From Fulvia fulva (Eukaryota > Ascomycota > Dothideomycetes > Mycosphaerellales > Mycosphaerellaceae), in assembly GCF_020509005.1 (NCBI RefSeq), contig NC_063020.1, forward strand, positions 434,001-498,000: 64,000 nucleotides of DNA. The letters run 5' to 3'. A program made the translations under genes and the position numbers. The stretch's first letter is position 1, and every line of letters begins with the position of its first letter. Below, piece after piece: positions 1-10,849 of this stretch. The notes under the pieces were generated by a model. That model saw only the letters and a program-made list of their open reading frames with translations, did no database searches and had not been told where the DNA came from.

Positions 1-3000
1 GCGTGTGAACTGATACGCTCGGTGATCTCAAAAGGACCTAGGTTCTTCCAGTTCAGCTTCTTAGAGGGGCGGTCCGTCTTGATGTTCTTAGAGTTGAGGT
101 AGACCATATCGCCTACTTAGTAGTCGGGAGCTGGCTGGCGACGACGATTAGCTTGATCCTCGTAGATTGCTTGTGCGTACACTATCTCGTCGTGAACTTC
201 TTTATGGATCTATAAGAGTATAGTAGCGAACGCGTCTACTGCTTACTCGTTTACGTCTTCGGTAGGCGGGAGAGGTTCTTCTGGTTCCATGCCTATACGA
301 GGGTGGTAACCTCTCGTAGTATAGAAGGGAGAGTAGCCAGTAGTCTCCGAGTCCTAGTTACGAGTAGCGAACTCCACCGTAGGGATATGCTGAGGCCAAT
401 CCTTCTAGTGGTAGTCGACGAAGCAACGAAGGACCTGCTCGAGGATAGCGTTCGTAATTTCGGTCTGGCCGTCGGTCTGTGGCTGAAAACTGGTCGAGAG
501 GTTATGCTTGATGCCTAGGATAGCATACAGACGCTTCCAGAAGTACGAGATGAACTGGGTGCCTCTGTCAGAGGTGATGCTATCCGGGAGGCCTTGAAAG
601 CGCCAGACGAATTCGTAGAACAAGCGAGCAGTCTCCTTTGCGGTCATGCTCTAGCACGGGATTATGTACCGGTCCTTAGAGTGACGGTCCACGATCACTA
701 GAAGGGCCTTTGCTTTCACGCCGCTGAAGGTCTTGCCGTAAGGAAGATCGGTGATAAAGTCTATAGTAATGTGCTTCCACGGACGATCAGGAGCCGGGAG
801 AGGGTGTAAGAGACCGTGGGGACGGTGGCGGTTAGCTTTGGCTCTTCGGTAAGTAGCGCAGTTCAGCACGTAGCGGCGGACGTCCTTCTAGGAATGCGGC
901 CACTAGTAACACCTAGCGAGGAGCTTGTGGGTCTTGGCTACGCCTAGGTGACCCCTAGAGGCGGAGTCGTGGATGATTTGAAGAATCTCAGCTCGGATAT
1001 TAGAGCCTTCGGGCTGCGGTACGTAAAGCTTCTTACGGAAGTAGACGACACCTTCCTAGAGCTCGCACTCGGACAGCGAGAAGCCCGGGAATGTCCTCGC
1101 GCCAGATCCAAGGGCCTGAACTAACTCTTAGGCGTCTATGTCGGCATCGTACGCTGTTCGTACTCGTGCCATAATGCCTTCGGGCTGCTCCTCATTATCA
1201 AACCCCTCAAAGTCTGATTCGGATGAGCCGTCGGTCGTTACTGAGCCCTCTTCATCGTCGTTCAAGTCCTCAGCGTCCGAGGCGTATTCTTTAGGCTCGG
1301 ATTCATCGTCACTCTCGTCAAGGTAGGCAGGAGCGAGCACGAGAGTAGCAAAGGAAGCGGCGAGCGTAGGCTAGCCGTTCGATAGGTACTCTCGAAGCTC
1401 GGAAGAGAGGTTGTGCTCTTTGATGACTTGTTGCCCTGCGATTTGCCGGCCCCCTCTTCGATCAACTGGAGAGTTACTAGGGCGGCGGGTAAGGGCGTCG
1501 GCTATCGAGTTGGCCTTGCCGGGCGTGTACGAGATCACGAAGTTGAACCGGGAGAGGAACTCGCTCTAGCGGGCCTAGCGACGATTGAGCAGCTTGCTCT
1601 TCATAAAGTAGACGAGGTTCTTATGGTCGGAGCTTACTTGGACGGGCATAGCAGAGCCTTCGAGCTCGGGGCGCCACTCTTCGAAAGCTTTGACGATAGC
1701 GAGAAGCTCCTTATCGTAGATCTCGTAGTTACACTCCGTAGCGGTCATCTTCTTAGAGAGGAAGGCGACAGGTAACCAGGGGGATTCAGGCGAGCGGCGT
1801 TGTAGCAGGACACCGCCCACTACGCCGTCGGATGCGTCGGTCTCTACACGGGTCTCCAGTTCGAAATCGAAGTGCCGTAGAAGCGGGTTCTTAACAAACT
1901 TCGCTTTAAGCAAGTCAAAAGCCTCCTGGCATTCGTCGGTCCAGGCGAACTTCTCACCCTTGCGCGTGAGCTTCGTCAAAGGGCGTACCACGCCCGAAAA
2001 TGCGTGGATGAAGCGGCGGTAGAAGTTGGCAAAGCCTAGGAAACCCTGGACCTCTTTGACGTTCGTAGGAGCATCCCATTCGACGATAGCGTCGATCTTC
2101 TCTTGGTCCATCTTGATGCCGTCTGCGGTAATAATCAAACTAAGGAACTTGACTTCGGTCTTCTCAAACTCGTACTTGTCGATGTCGAGCTACAAGCCGG
2201 CGTCTACGAGCTTCTGAAGGACCTTATAGACGTGCTCGCGGTGCTCCTCCTTGGTCTCGCTGTAGACTAGGATGTCGTCGATGTAGGCAGTGTAGAACTG
2301 ATCGAGGAACTCCTAAAGGATGTCGTTAATAAAGTTCTAGAAGGTACTAGGCCCGTTATAAACGCCGAAGGGCATAACGAGCGACTCGAACAGCCCGTAG
2401 CGAGTACGGAAGGCTGTGAGATACTCGTGTCCTTCTGCTATTCGTAACTTGTTGAACGTAGCGATGACATCGAGCTTAGTGAAGTACTTGGCCTTAGAGA
2501 GGCGCTCGAGCGTCTCCTGAATCAACGGTATTGGGTAGCGGTTCTTCTTTATAACAGCGTTTAAGCCTCGGTAGTCTACGTAGAAGCGTAGACCACCGCC
2601 GGGCTTCTTAACGAACATGACGGGACTGCTAGCGCTAGAACGGCTCGCTCGAATGAACCCCTTCTTTAGGTTCTCTTCGAGGTATCTCTTGAGGACGATA
2701 AGCTCTTCTCGGGACATAGAATATAACGGTCCGAACGGTGTCTCTGCACCTTCTTCTAGCTCAATCTTGTGGTCGTAAGGGCGATGAGGAGGCAGCTCGT
2801 CTGCGGCTTTAGCATCGAATACGTGGAGGATGTAGTGTGCCTAAGGAGGGACCTTCGTAGCAGGGTCGGTAGGTGTACGCTTCTTGTCGAGCTTCTCGAG
2901 GGCGATGTCGATATCGCGGAGAGAGGCGGCGAAGACTTGAGCTTTAGGCTGCTTAGCAGTAGTAGTGAAGGCAGCGGCGTTCACCTAGAAGATCTTGGTA

Positions 3001-3491
3001 TACTTAGGACCGCGCTGAGGCGGCGGAGAAGGCGGAGGTGCCGGAGGAACTTCTAGAGGGAAGCTGACAGTAAGGGAAGTCCAGTCGATGATAGGTCGGT
3101 GTCGTCTGAACTAGGGGAGGCCGAGGATAAACTTCTGATGCGGTAGGGACGTAAGGAAGCTGGTGATCGACATACGCTTGCCTCCGAGGGTGATTGACGT
3201 GTGTACAACATGAGTAATCTTACCAGTGGTAGTCTCCGTGCCGTCAAAGAGTTCAAGGGTGCGAGGGTACTTCAGTTCCTAGGGTTCGAGGTTGAGAGAG
3301 GTCGCGAGTTTATAGTCTATAAAAGACTCGCCTAGTGCGCCAGTGTCCATGAGAGTGAGATTGGAAGAAGAGAGTTTCTTTGAGCCGATATTTACATTCG
3401 TGACGAACGGTTTGTAAGCGTGGTCCTTGCCCGTCTCGTCGTATAGGTCTAGCTATGCTGTATTGATCCTCAACTTCTTTCCTCTCTTCAC
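1..3491 (-). pseudogene. pol: pol of gypsy A' (protease-RT-RNase H-integrase), partial
   Basis: Same order as in gypsy A: aspartic protease, reverse transcriptase with an intact YIDD near 2275, RNase H and integrase with its HHCC region around 840-960. The longest open pieces are the RNase H/connection region (1575-2138) and the RT fingers/palm (2337-2717). TAG codons interrupt it at several Gln/Trp sites, many of them shared with A. At the integrase position where A has TAG (49939) this copy keeps CAG (near 467). The chromodomain end is outside the window. Confidence 0.88.
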
Positions 3492-3538
3492 TTTCGGTAA
3501 ACGTTGTTCTTAGTCTTCATCGCGTCGATGAGGAAGAC

Positions 3539-4699
3539 CTAGGCTTTTTCCTGCTCAGCGGGAGCAGCAGGAGCAGGCTCGATAGCGCCGACAGCGCCGC
3601 GAACCGGGTTGCGGGCGTTACGGGCAGCGAGCTGCGGACAGTTGGCTACGATGTGGCCTGGACCGCCGTAGTAGGTGCAGAGTCCGGCCTAGCGACGGCG
3701 AAGCTTCTCTTCGGGAGTGAGCTTACCGTTGACGAGGCCCTGGACTCGAGGGACGGCGGCACCAGCGCTGAGATCTATAGCGTCACCTACAGAGACGGGA
3801 GGGAGAGCCGTAGGAGCGGCGGCGCCTAGTGGAGCAGCGAAGTGGCTTCCGGGACCACGAGGCTAACGACCTTGAGAACGGGAAGCGAGGAGAGAGGCGG
3901 TGTGTTTCATGTTGGAGTCGAGGCGCTAGTAGGTCTCGACGAGCTCACGGAAGCTCATAGCACCGACGTCCTTGTCCTCGAGGGCTCGAAGAAGCTCTGC
4001 TAACAAACCACGGCGGAGAGTGCTCTTCTTGGTCTCTTCGTTATAGCCGGTAAACCCGATGTCGCGGTTGAAGGCCGCGAGGTACTCGGCGAAGCTCTTG
4101 TTCTTCTAGAGGAGGTTATAGATGGCGTTCTGGGCGGTGGCTCTACGGTCTGGATCACTAAAGGCAGCACGGAGGTCCTGTATCAAGGTGAGGACGTCCG
4201 GGCAGCCGATAGTCTACGTAGCGTTGTCGATGTAGTGTTGTACCTAAGCCGCGGCGTCTCCCCGAAGGAGGGAGAAGACGTACGTGACTTTGTCCTTCTC
4301 TTGCGGAAAGTGGTCGGCATTAGCCAACAGCTTGATGGTGAGCTGTGTCTCAAATGCCTCAAACTTGCTCTTGTTACCGTCGAACTCGTCTAGGTCGTTG
4401 ACCTTCTTAGAGAAGTGCTAGCGGCGGTTGTCGTCGGCGTGCGGGGCGAGGTTCTAGAAGGTGTTCACAATACCTTGAAGGTATGTTGCTTGGTTGTTTG
4501 CTTGCTCGACCTGCTAGGCGGTCTCGCGGAAAGAGGAGACGGTGCGGTTGATGAGAGCGTAGGCGGTGTCGGGGTTAGCGTTTGCCTAGGCACCGAAGGC
4601 AGCGGCGTTCGAGAAGGGGATGTTAGTCCACTCACTGAAGTGGAATGGAGTGTCTTGGTTGTCGAGGTTGACACCTCTATCGGTGGCGTAGTCACCTAT
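3539..4699 (-). pseudogene. gag: gag of gypsy A' (RIP-broken)
   Basis: Homologue of the gag frame at 45707-46867, aligned by the fixed coordinate sum. It would encode the capsid-like protein and the C-terminal CCHC zinc knuckle that packages element RNA. Several Gln and Trp codons have become TAG, so only short open stretches remain. The knuckle Cys codons near 3640-3690 look intact. The final TAG sits at the same place as in A. Not functional. Confidence 0.85.
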
Positions 4700-4741
4700 A
4701 AGGATGACTCGAGTGGTTGACGGTTTGTTAGTCTTTTATGA

Positions 4742-5184
4742 TGTCAGGGCGAGAGCCTGGCCTGTGAGATGCAAGGGTGAAAGCGAGAATGCAGGTACGA
4801 AGTGCAGATACAAAAGGGTATGGTATGATTGCTACACAAAACAAAAGACGAAGAAAGCAAGAGAGGCCTAGGGAAGGCCAGATATTTATACGCGACCCTC
4901 GCGAGTGCGTGTCCCCGCATTAACAGGGCTAACCCGTACGAAGCCGCGCTTAGCAGCTTTGCTCAAAACCTTATTCCAACCTGCCCTACGTTCCGAGTCT
5001 TCCACGTGCTTCAAGGTTTGGTAGAGGGGTGAATTTGGAGGGCTGGGTCTCGTAGTGAATGTTGCGGGGCATGTGATTCTTAGCGCTCACACACCAAGCT
5101 GGACTGTCACTTCTTAACGACTTCTGGGCGCTCTGAGGCTCTTCTGTCCCCACCTTCTATACACTCTGTGGGGAGACCATGACA
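4742..5184 (-). repeat. 5' LTR of gypsy A' with 77-bp deletion
   Basis: Reads TGTCATGG...CCCTGACA on the minus strand, matching both 520-bp LTRs of gypsy A. It is only 443 bp because a 77-bp block is missing just after the stretch ending ACCTTGA. The TATA-like box is retained. RIP-type transitions are scattered through it. Confidence 0.92.
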
Positions 5185-6823
5185 TTTAGTAAGGCGAGAA
5201 TTTCCTTTATACTATTACTACGGATCGTAGATAGAAAGCACCTTGACTACCGTTCTGCCTAGACCTTCTAATCCCGTAGGGCTATAGGAGCGTCGCTCCT
5301 AGCCTTTAAAGGGATTACCCACTTCTTCCTAGAGAAGTTGTCTATAATCTCAAGCTAATATTTATATCCTAGCCTAGAGACTACGCCCTGAAAAGGCCTA
5401 TAGATATCAATAGAGATAAGGGCCAGCCTCTCCCCTTTCCTCTCTATAGTAGGTCCTTTAAACTTCCTTATATTTGTAAGGGAGCAGACCTTACAATTCT
5501 AGTGTTTAGAAGGAATAGGAATAGGACCTTTCTTATTAGTGACTCTATATAGGTTTCTTAGCAGTCCCTTACTAAGGTGTGTATATCTTCTATACTATAG
5601 CTCCTACTGATCTTCGGACTTAGTATTAGCTATAGCGGTACCGTTACATTCTTAAGAGAGTATACTAGTATACTATAGCTCAAGAATTTCCGAGATCGAG
5701 TAGATAAACGGTACTCCTCCTCGAAGTTTAGTCTAGACAACGGGTTTACTAGACAAGGATTTTAGGGTGAAACTAGGTAGTTAGATAGCAAACTATTAGC
5801 TAAACTAATTCTACGAAACAAGACTAACTCTAAGGCTAGGAACAAATAGGACATTTTCTAAGACAATTTGCTTTCTAGAAGGACTACCTATTACTACACT
5901 TCCTATATATATAGCTTGTAGATAGCCACCTCTAACCTTGATCTACTTCCTCTTTTAAAGAGGCTTTAGTGTCCTAAATAGTAAATCTTAGTCAGTTATA
6001 TATAATGATATATAAGAGTTAAGTAACTACTCGGACAAGGGGTACTTACCCTTAGCTTCTATAGTAGAATAGGCAACTTCATCAACATTATTATCTTCTA
6101 ATAGTATCTAAGAGTCTAATACGTCTTCCTAGGTCGTATAGGCCCTTATAGGCTTACTAGAGGAGGCCTTTGGCTTGCGGCTCTCCTTTATCTACTTTAT
6201 AAGGTCCGTTATTACCTTAAGGACATTACGAAGGTTTAGTAATAATAACCTCCTACGAGGTAGTAACGGTTGTCTCTTAGTAGGATAGGTAACCCTAGCT
6301 AGTTTGTCCTTGTTCCTAACAGCCTACTAAGCTATAGAAAGGTGTGGGCACTTACTTATAAAATGGTCACTACCGTAGAGATAGTACGTAAGCTTGCCCT
6401 AGAAACCCTTCTTAGCAAATATAGCTATCCCTTAATAAATCATTAATTCTTACTTCTCCCTAAGAATTATAAGAATGTCTTATAGTAAGAGACTCACCTA
6501 GGCATCAATTATATCGCAAATTGAGCCAAATGAGTCTAGTAGAGCTACTAAGAGTTACTAGATCTTTCTGTCCTTAGTCTTAATGTCTTAGAACTAAGGC
6601 AAGATTAAAACAGCCCTCCTTATAATTAAGCTAAGCTCCTACTAGGCGTTATCTATTGACTGGTCCTCTATTATTACGAAATTGGTGTATTACTAAAGCA
6701 AAATTCTTCTAGTAGCGAGAAGTCTTCTCTTATATTTAGCTTTAGCCTATTCCTATAACTCCTTCGTATACCGGATTTCGTATATTATCTCTTAGTTATC
6801 TGTCGACAGACAGATATACATCT
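5185..6823 (-). pseudogene. copia F2 gag C-terminus to integrase, RIP-broken
   Basis: In minus-strand order: a gag stretch, a CCHC knuckle near 6330-6410 (GSDHFISKCP recognisable, first Cys now Tyr), then the GAG-pre-integrase/integrase region around 5200-5500. The latter contains the readable peptides CKVCSLTNIRKFKG, then SRKKWVIPLKARSDAPIAL. This matches fungal copia polyproteins. TAG codons occur at Gln/Trp sites. The stretch between the knuckle and integrase (about 5520-6300) presumably holds protease, but I could not identify its active site. The reading frame ends abruptly at the A' insertion. Confidence 0.8.
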
Positions 6824-6838
6824 TATATAGGGCCGTTA
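6824..6838 (+). repeat. Left target-site duplication of LINE c
   Basis: 15 bp TATATAGGGCCGTTA, identical to 8778-8792. It fixes the LINE c 5' boundary at 6839. Confidence 0.92.
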
Positions 6839-6914
6839 GTCGACGACGAGAATCACCTATACGTGGTGTCGGCTACGAACCTCTCGTCTAGCTACGAGAG
6901 AGCCAAGTATTCTT
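6839..6914 (+). ncRNA. Candidate HDV-like self-cleaving ribozyme at LINE c 5' end
   Basis: Manual folding gives the nested double pseudoknot of this ribozyme class. P1 pairs 6839-6844 with 6868-6873 (one G-U). P2 pairs 6848-6854 with 6907-6914 with one bulge. P3 pairs 6855-6857 with 6865-6867 around a 7-nt loop. P1.1 pairs CG 6862-6863 with CG 6876-6877. P4 is a perfect 7-bp stem, 6881-6887 with 6894-6900. J4/2 reads GCCAA (6902-6906), so C6903 would be the catalytic cytosine. Cleavage would fall 5' of G6839, which is exactly the element start given by the target duplication. Such ribozymes are known at the 5' ends of R2 and other LINEs. Activity is an inference. Confidence 0.65.
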
Positions 6915-7916
6915 ACGCTAGAGCGTCGTAGGCGCGACGGGCGCGTAGCGTAGGCGAAGCCGCGGCGAATAGAGGACTACTAGCAAAACGGGTATAAAAA
7001 CTATCCGACGAGCGTGTACTCGTATCGGGAGCGAGTCCCTCTTCTTTCTACGTATAAGAAGGGCGCGGAACCGTGGCCTATACGCTCGATAGGACACCTC
7101 TAGTATAAGTACAGAATTTTCACCTCCGGAGACCGTAAACCGAGCGGGCTAAGCGACGAACATTAGACGAGCGGACTATAGAACAACAACTAAGCGGACT
7201 ATATAACGGCGTCGAGCGGACTACGAAACAATCTAGTGTTTGCTAGCGGGCAATGCGGTGGGTAGGTAGATACGCGACGAAGCCTATAAGGGCCTATTAA
7301 ACACCCGGTATAGGAACGAGGGTTTTGCCTAAGGTACTACCTGTCCCGCTACATAACGTACCTAGTCTGATATAGTAGATTGCGACGAGGAAAAGACGAT
7401 AGCCTAAGCAAGGAAAAGACGGCTATTAGGACGGGGAAAAGACGTATAATATAAGTGGATTAGTTCTATAATCGGGGAGGATCGAGGGCAGGGTAATAAG
7501 GAACTTCATATTAGTTAGTAGGTAGAAACGTAAGGAGTACGCTACCCGGCGTAGTGTGTGCCCCGAGCAAACCTACGAGGCATAGACGGCCGCTTTCTAG
7601 AGATAGGCTACGGTAACGTAAAGGGCGTCAAAACCTAGGGCGTAGTATATACTAGTAGCGACGGCTAACACTATCTATATAGCCCGAGAGGACGGATGCG
7701 TATGTCGGTCAATAGAGAGCACTAAAGGGCTTAGGCCTATAGAGGTAGATATTGGCTTAAGGAGTAAATAGGGAGGAAGGGCGTAGAGGGAAGCTTTTGC
7801 TCCGGGCTAACCTCTCGAAACGAGGCTATACGGTAGTACTAGATAAGTAGGAAAGCGCGGTTAAGACTTGTTACCTTATCTCGTAGCTAGCTTACTAAAT
7901 ACGATTCCTTCCTTAC
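6915..7916 (+). other. 5' region of LINE c, probably untranslated
   Basis: No frame gives a recognisable protein. It is GC-rich with conserved blocks also present at 27586-28515. A short tandem of AGCGGACTA-type units near 7140-7220 is partly absent from LINE b. Probable 5' UTR/promoter; ORF1 may have been deleted. Confidence 0.5.
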
Positions 7917-8199
7917 TAGGGACTACGGACCTCCTACTTAGGCAAGTCGGCACAGTACCTAGTATAGAAGGTCATCGCTAGTATAGTCGTAAGGGCCCGC
8001 GAATCAGTACTAGCGTATAGGGGCATTCGACCCGGAAACGAGCCGAACTACCGGGCAAGGGACGAACAGCTAGTAATACAATAGGAAGGTAAGAAATCGT
8101 TTGTAGAGCAACTATAGAAAGAGAGGTAGAACAACTAGGTTTTAGGGCATAGTGGACGCCCTTAGCTAGCGGGACAACCTAAGGAATAGTTAGCTACAA

Positions 8200-8620
8200 A
8201 ATCCGCGGTCAAGTACCCCCCGAAGCTTATCTACTACCGCCTTACGAGGGCATAGAGTAGCATAGCAACCTAACTACGAAGCGAACACATCGGCCTCTAG
8301 GGGTACCTATTATAGAGGAAGGTTCTAGGATACACGAATACTAGCTGCCCCTACGGCTATCGCTCCTAGAACGTACGGTACGTACTCCTCGTCTATCCGA
8401 GGTAGTCGCTAGGAAGGGGGGAGTAGATAGCAAAGGCGAGGAACCGGACGATTAGGGCACTTCTTAATAACGCTAAGGACCTACGGCGTATTACGAACTG
8501 GATACTAGAGAAGGGCTGGCTAGAACAGTACCGCCTAGTAGGAATAGTATAGGAAGAGAGGATACGACGTAGCGCGACGAGACCGGCTAGGAGCGGGGGC
8601 TAACGGGGTAGTGACATAGA
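8200..8620 (+). pseudogene. LINE c ORF2 C-terminal relic
   Basis: Readable peptides include LRSEHIGL, KVLGYTNTSCPYGYRS and NWILEKGWLEQYRLVG. They correspond to the LINE-1 ORF2 C-terminus (LRAYLYQRRVPGYDSKRCPC at about 22123-22182). This is the Cys/His-rich tail after RT, with the first Cys pair partly changed to Tyr. TAG codons mark former Gln/Trp. No RT or endonuclease precedes it. The stretch 7917-8200 between the 5' region and this relic is unassigned. Confidence 0.68.
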
Positions 8621-8777
8621 CTACGTACGTTCAGAGGGAAAGCTAAACTAGATAAGGAGTAGTCGGGGGCGGGAAGGGTTTTCACCTATTCGGGTTTCCC
8701 TTTATATATAACAATAGATATATACCTATATAGGCCGGATAGGGTCCTAGAACAGGGGAATAACAATTCTATCTATC

Positions 8778-8792
8778 TATATAGGGCCGTTA
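8778..8792 (+). repeat. Right target-site duplication of LINE c
   Basis: Perfect 15-bp copy of 6824-6838, immediately after the TCTA tail. Confidence 0.92.
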
Positions 8793-9036
8793 TATTATAC
8801 CGTCTATACGATGCCTTCCTTATCGCTTAATCTAAAGGAAGGGATAACTCCGATAATGTAGAGGGTGTTACTATAGATAGGGTTATAGCGGGAATGTCCG
8901 TAATAATGTCTTCGAGGACCTAGTTAACCTGCTTTAATACTAGGTATATTCTTATTAGCTTGAACTATGTTTTGTAGTTCTCTCTTATTAGAATAGGTAC
9001 TACTCTCTTTCTTATAAACCTAGTCTCGTTCTCCAT
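8793..9036 (-). pseudogene. gag: copia F2 gag N-terminus
   Basis: Starts with ATG at 9036 on the minus strand. It reads MENETRFIRKR followed by PILIRENY and a region ending NITALY at the LINE c junction. The frame then resumes at 6823, which confirms that this is one gene split by LINE c. Two or more TAG codons replace Trp or Gln. The start was chosen because it follows the leader and opens a typical copia gag N-terminus (PILTGENY-type motif). Confidence 0.78.
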
Positions 9037-9522
9037 TTTTATAAGTTAAGGGACAGGTTAGCTACCCTTAGGTAAAAAGATGTATTCGGTCGTACGCGAT
9101 CGGATCGAAATAGGATAAAACGAACGCGAGGTTAATAGCGGAGAGGATAGCTATCCGCCGGGAAGAGGAGGAAAGTCGAAGGATCGTATTAGTACTAAGA
9201 CACTATAGCGTAACTCTCTTAGTAGAGGGGGTTTCTAAGACACTACGGCTCTCTTAGAATAAACAGTTAGTCGATACGAACGCGATGTCCGGAGAGCGAC
9301 TCTTCTTAGTAAGCTCGACTACTTATCTAAGGTATTAGTATAGGCTCCCTAACTCGGAGTCTAACAGTGCCTTACTAGGCTCTTTCACGTCTTATATATA
9401 CCTATAGCACGGCTATAGCTTCCTATATAAGGCGGGTACGGCCTCTAGTCTGCCTTCCTTTTGTTCTAAAGAGGAATAACTCTAATACGACTTTGTCGAG
9501 GGTGAAACACCGAGTTACTAAC
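9037..9522 (-). other. Leader of copia F2
   Basis: About 490 bp between primer site and gag start with no credible coding frame. It is richer in CG dinucleotides than its surroundings and contains TATATAA-like runs near 9395 and 9430. I infer it is the untranslated leader and packaging region. Confidence 0.5.
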
Positions 9523-9536
9523 TCGGGCTCATAACC
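9523..9536 (-). promoter_or_regulatory. Primer-binding-like site of copia F2
   Basis: GGTTATGAGCCCGA on the minus strand lies immediately after the LTR end, where minus-strand priming would start. An almost identical site (GGTTATAAGCCCGG) follows the LTR of F1, so two different copia elements share it. The tRNA used is not determined. Confidence 0.6.
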
Positions 9537-9649
9537 TGTTTAATATAATCTATCTTTAGCTAAGCTATAATAGTATCCCTAGCTATATAGTAGTTAGGTA
9601 GTAGTGAGCTTAAGAGCTAGGTTATCCTTATATTAGCTTTCCTATAACA
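9537..9649 (-). repeat. 5' LTR of copia F2 (113 bp)
   Basis: Minus-strand reading begins TGTTATAGG and ends TTAAACA, giving TG...CA ends. The primer-binding-like site follows directly. The flank to the right (CTGAC, 9650-9654) would be half of the target duplication; the other half is outside the window. Confidence 0.7.
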
Positions 9650-10584
9650 CTGACCCTCTAGGTCAACATTAGTAATCCTTTTTCTAAGAGAAACTAGGTG
9701 TGTCTATATAGATCTAATAGTGAACTCTTTACTTATCTTAAAGGTCACAAATTGCTTTATAAGCTTATATATATAGGTTAGTAGCACCTAGCTATACTTG
9801 TTCTAGAGATATACCTACTTCTTAGTAGCTCTTCTGGATTTATATAAGCCCTTAAGCTCAAATTTATCTTCTTCTATAATCCTACTAAGGATATTAAGGT
9901 TATATACTATATTTTCTCTTATCTATATTAGCGCATTAAGGATCTCTTCGGTTATAGCCTCTTCTTAGAGTTTTAAAGTCTTGCCCTTAATGTTATTAAA
10001 AGACACTTCTATTAGGTCATTAGTTGTAAAGAATGCTAATTAGCTCTCTACCTTATATCTCTAAAGGTTGAACTATCTCTTCTAATTATCCCTCCTAAGA
10101 ATTAGGATTTTGCCTCCCTTCTCCTCTATCTTCTCTTAGTATAAATCTATAATAGATTAGATATGATAAAACAAGGTGTATATATTCTAAAGTAGTGGCT
10201 CAGATCCTACTAAGGCTTCTAGTATAGAATAGGAAAGTTCGTAGGTATAGATACTAAGGCCTACTTAGTAAAGTAAAGAAGGAGCGGTATAAGGTCTCGG
10301 TACTAGGATATAGGTCTGTCTCTCCTAGTAGAGCTTCAAATGACTTACTTAAAGTCCTTCTTGATAGTATCTCGATATAGTTCTACCTATAGAGTATCTT
10401 TAAGGTATTGGCTTTAAGTAAGCCGTATAGAGTCCTTATCTAGGTTACCTATTACTTAGTATCGAACTTAGCTCCTTAATAGGATAGACGGGGTAGACTT
10501 CTAATTCCTAGATGTTTTCTACTACGATAGCAAGGGATATAAGTAACCTATACTAATATAGGTTGCTCTTATTCCTATATAAAC
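9650..10584 (-). pseudogene. gag: copia F1 leader and partial gag, RIP-broken
   Basis: The gag relic reads on the minus strand roughly from 10090 down to 9650. Recognisable fragments include LAFFTTNDLIEVSFNNIKG and LEGQCYRKANI. Many TAG codons occur at Trp/Gln sites. Nucleotides 10100-10584 appear to be leader and show no clear frame. Assignment to copia gag rests on general resemblance, position after the LTR and primer site, and similarity in layout to F2. Confidence 0.55.
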
Positions 10585-10598
10585 CCGGGCTTATAACC

Positions 10599-10833
10599 TG
10601 TTAAATAGGTTTGAATTAATAGTAGCGGAGTAGAGTAAGAGATCAATCTTTAACTAACTAATAGTACGAGTATATAGCAATATATTAGGAACTAATATGT
10701 TGATTACATTAGATATCTATCTAAGCTAAAGGGGAGAGAAGGTATCTCCCTATAAGCTAAGTTATTATAGATACCTTAGGCTACTAGATTACTTCCTAGT
10801 CATTAACTCCCTTTAAGATGCTATATCTTAACA
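10599..10833 (-). repeat. 5' LTR of copia F1 (235 bp)
   Basis: Minus-strand reading starts TGTTAAGATATAG and ends TATTTAACA, so both TG/CA ends survive. GGTTATAAGCCCGG (10585-10598) follows as primer site. The right edge coincides with the break in LINE a homology. Confidence 0.8.
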
Positions 10834-10849
10834 CTCCGTATAATATAGC

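Larger units (their letters stand above)
1..5184 (-). mobile_element. Ty3/gypsy chromovirus A', RIP-damaged, cut by window edge
   Basis: Second copy of gypsy A (45145-51435) in the opposite orientation. Internal positions pair with A at a constant coordinate sum of 50,406, so there is no net indel over about 4.7 kb. The right end is the 5' LTR; the left end leaves the window inside the integrase C-terminal region. It sits in copia F2, whose integrase reading stops at 5184. Compared with A it carries many more C-to-T and G-to-A transitions, mostly CA to TA or TG to TA. The target duplication cannot be read because the other end lies outside the window. Confidence 0.92.
6839..8777 (+). mobile_element. 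LINE c: internally deleted non-LTR retrotransposon
   Basis: A 1.94-kb element flanked by a perfect 15-bp target duplication and ending in a TCTA-rich tail. The first 1,078 bp match LINE b (27510-28515) apart from a 72-bp length difference in a repeated AGCGGACTA-type stretch near 7140-7220. The last part carries an ORF2 C-terminal relic, and its 3' UTR resembles those of LINE b and LINE-1. Endonuclease and RT are missing, so it was non-autonomous and presumably mobilised in trans. Inserted in copia F2 gag. Confidence 0.88.
5185..9649 (-). mobile_element. Ty1/copia element F2, interrupted by LINE c and gypsy A'
   Basis: Minus-strand copia element reconstructed from two pieces, 5185-6838 and 8793-9649. 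It has a 113-bp 5' LTR at its right end, a primer-binding-like site, a long leader, gag, a CCHC knuckle and integrase. LINE c splits gag and left a perfect 15-bp duplication. Gypsy A' truncates integrase at 5184; RT, RNase H and the 3' LTR must lie beyond the window. The element is inserted in copia F1. Confidence 0.85.
9650..10833 (-). mobile_element. Ty1/copia element F1, truncated by copia F2
   Basis: Minus-strand copia with a 235-bp 5' LTR (10599-10833), a primer-like site and part of gag, then cut at 9650 by F2. It interrupts LINE a at 10833: LINE a matches LINE b up to this point and then stops. Right flank CTCCG (10834-10838) would be its target duplication. Its remainder must lie left of the window beyond F2 and A'. 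Confidence 0.75.

Noticed and set aside
8640..8777. ATCT/TCTA short repeats considered as a microsatellite or CRISPR-like array
   Set aside because: They are the 3' tails of LINEs, present at three element ends next to target duplications.
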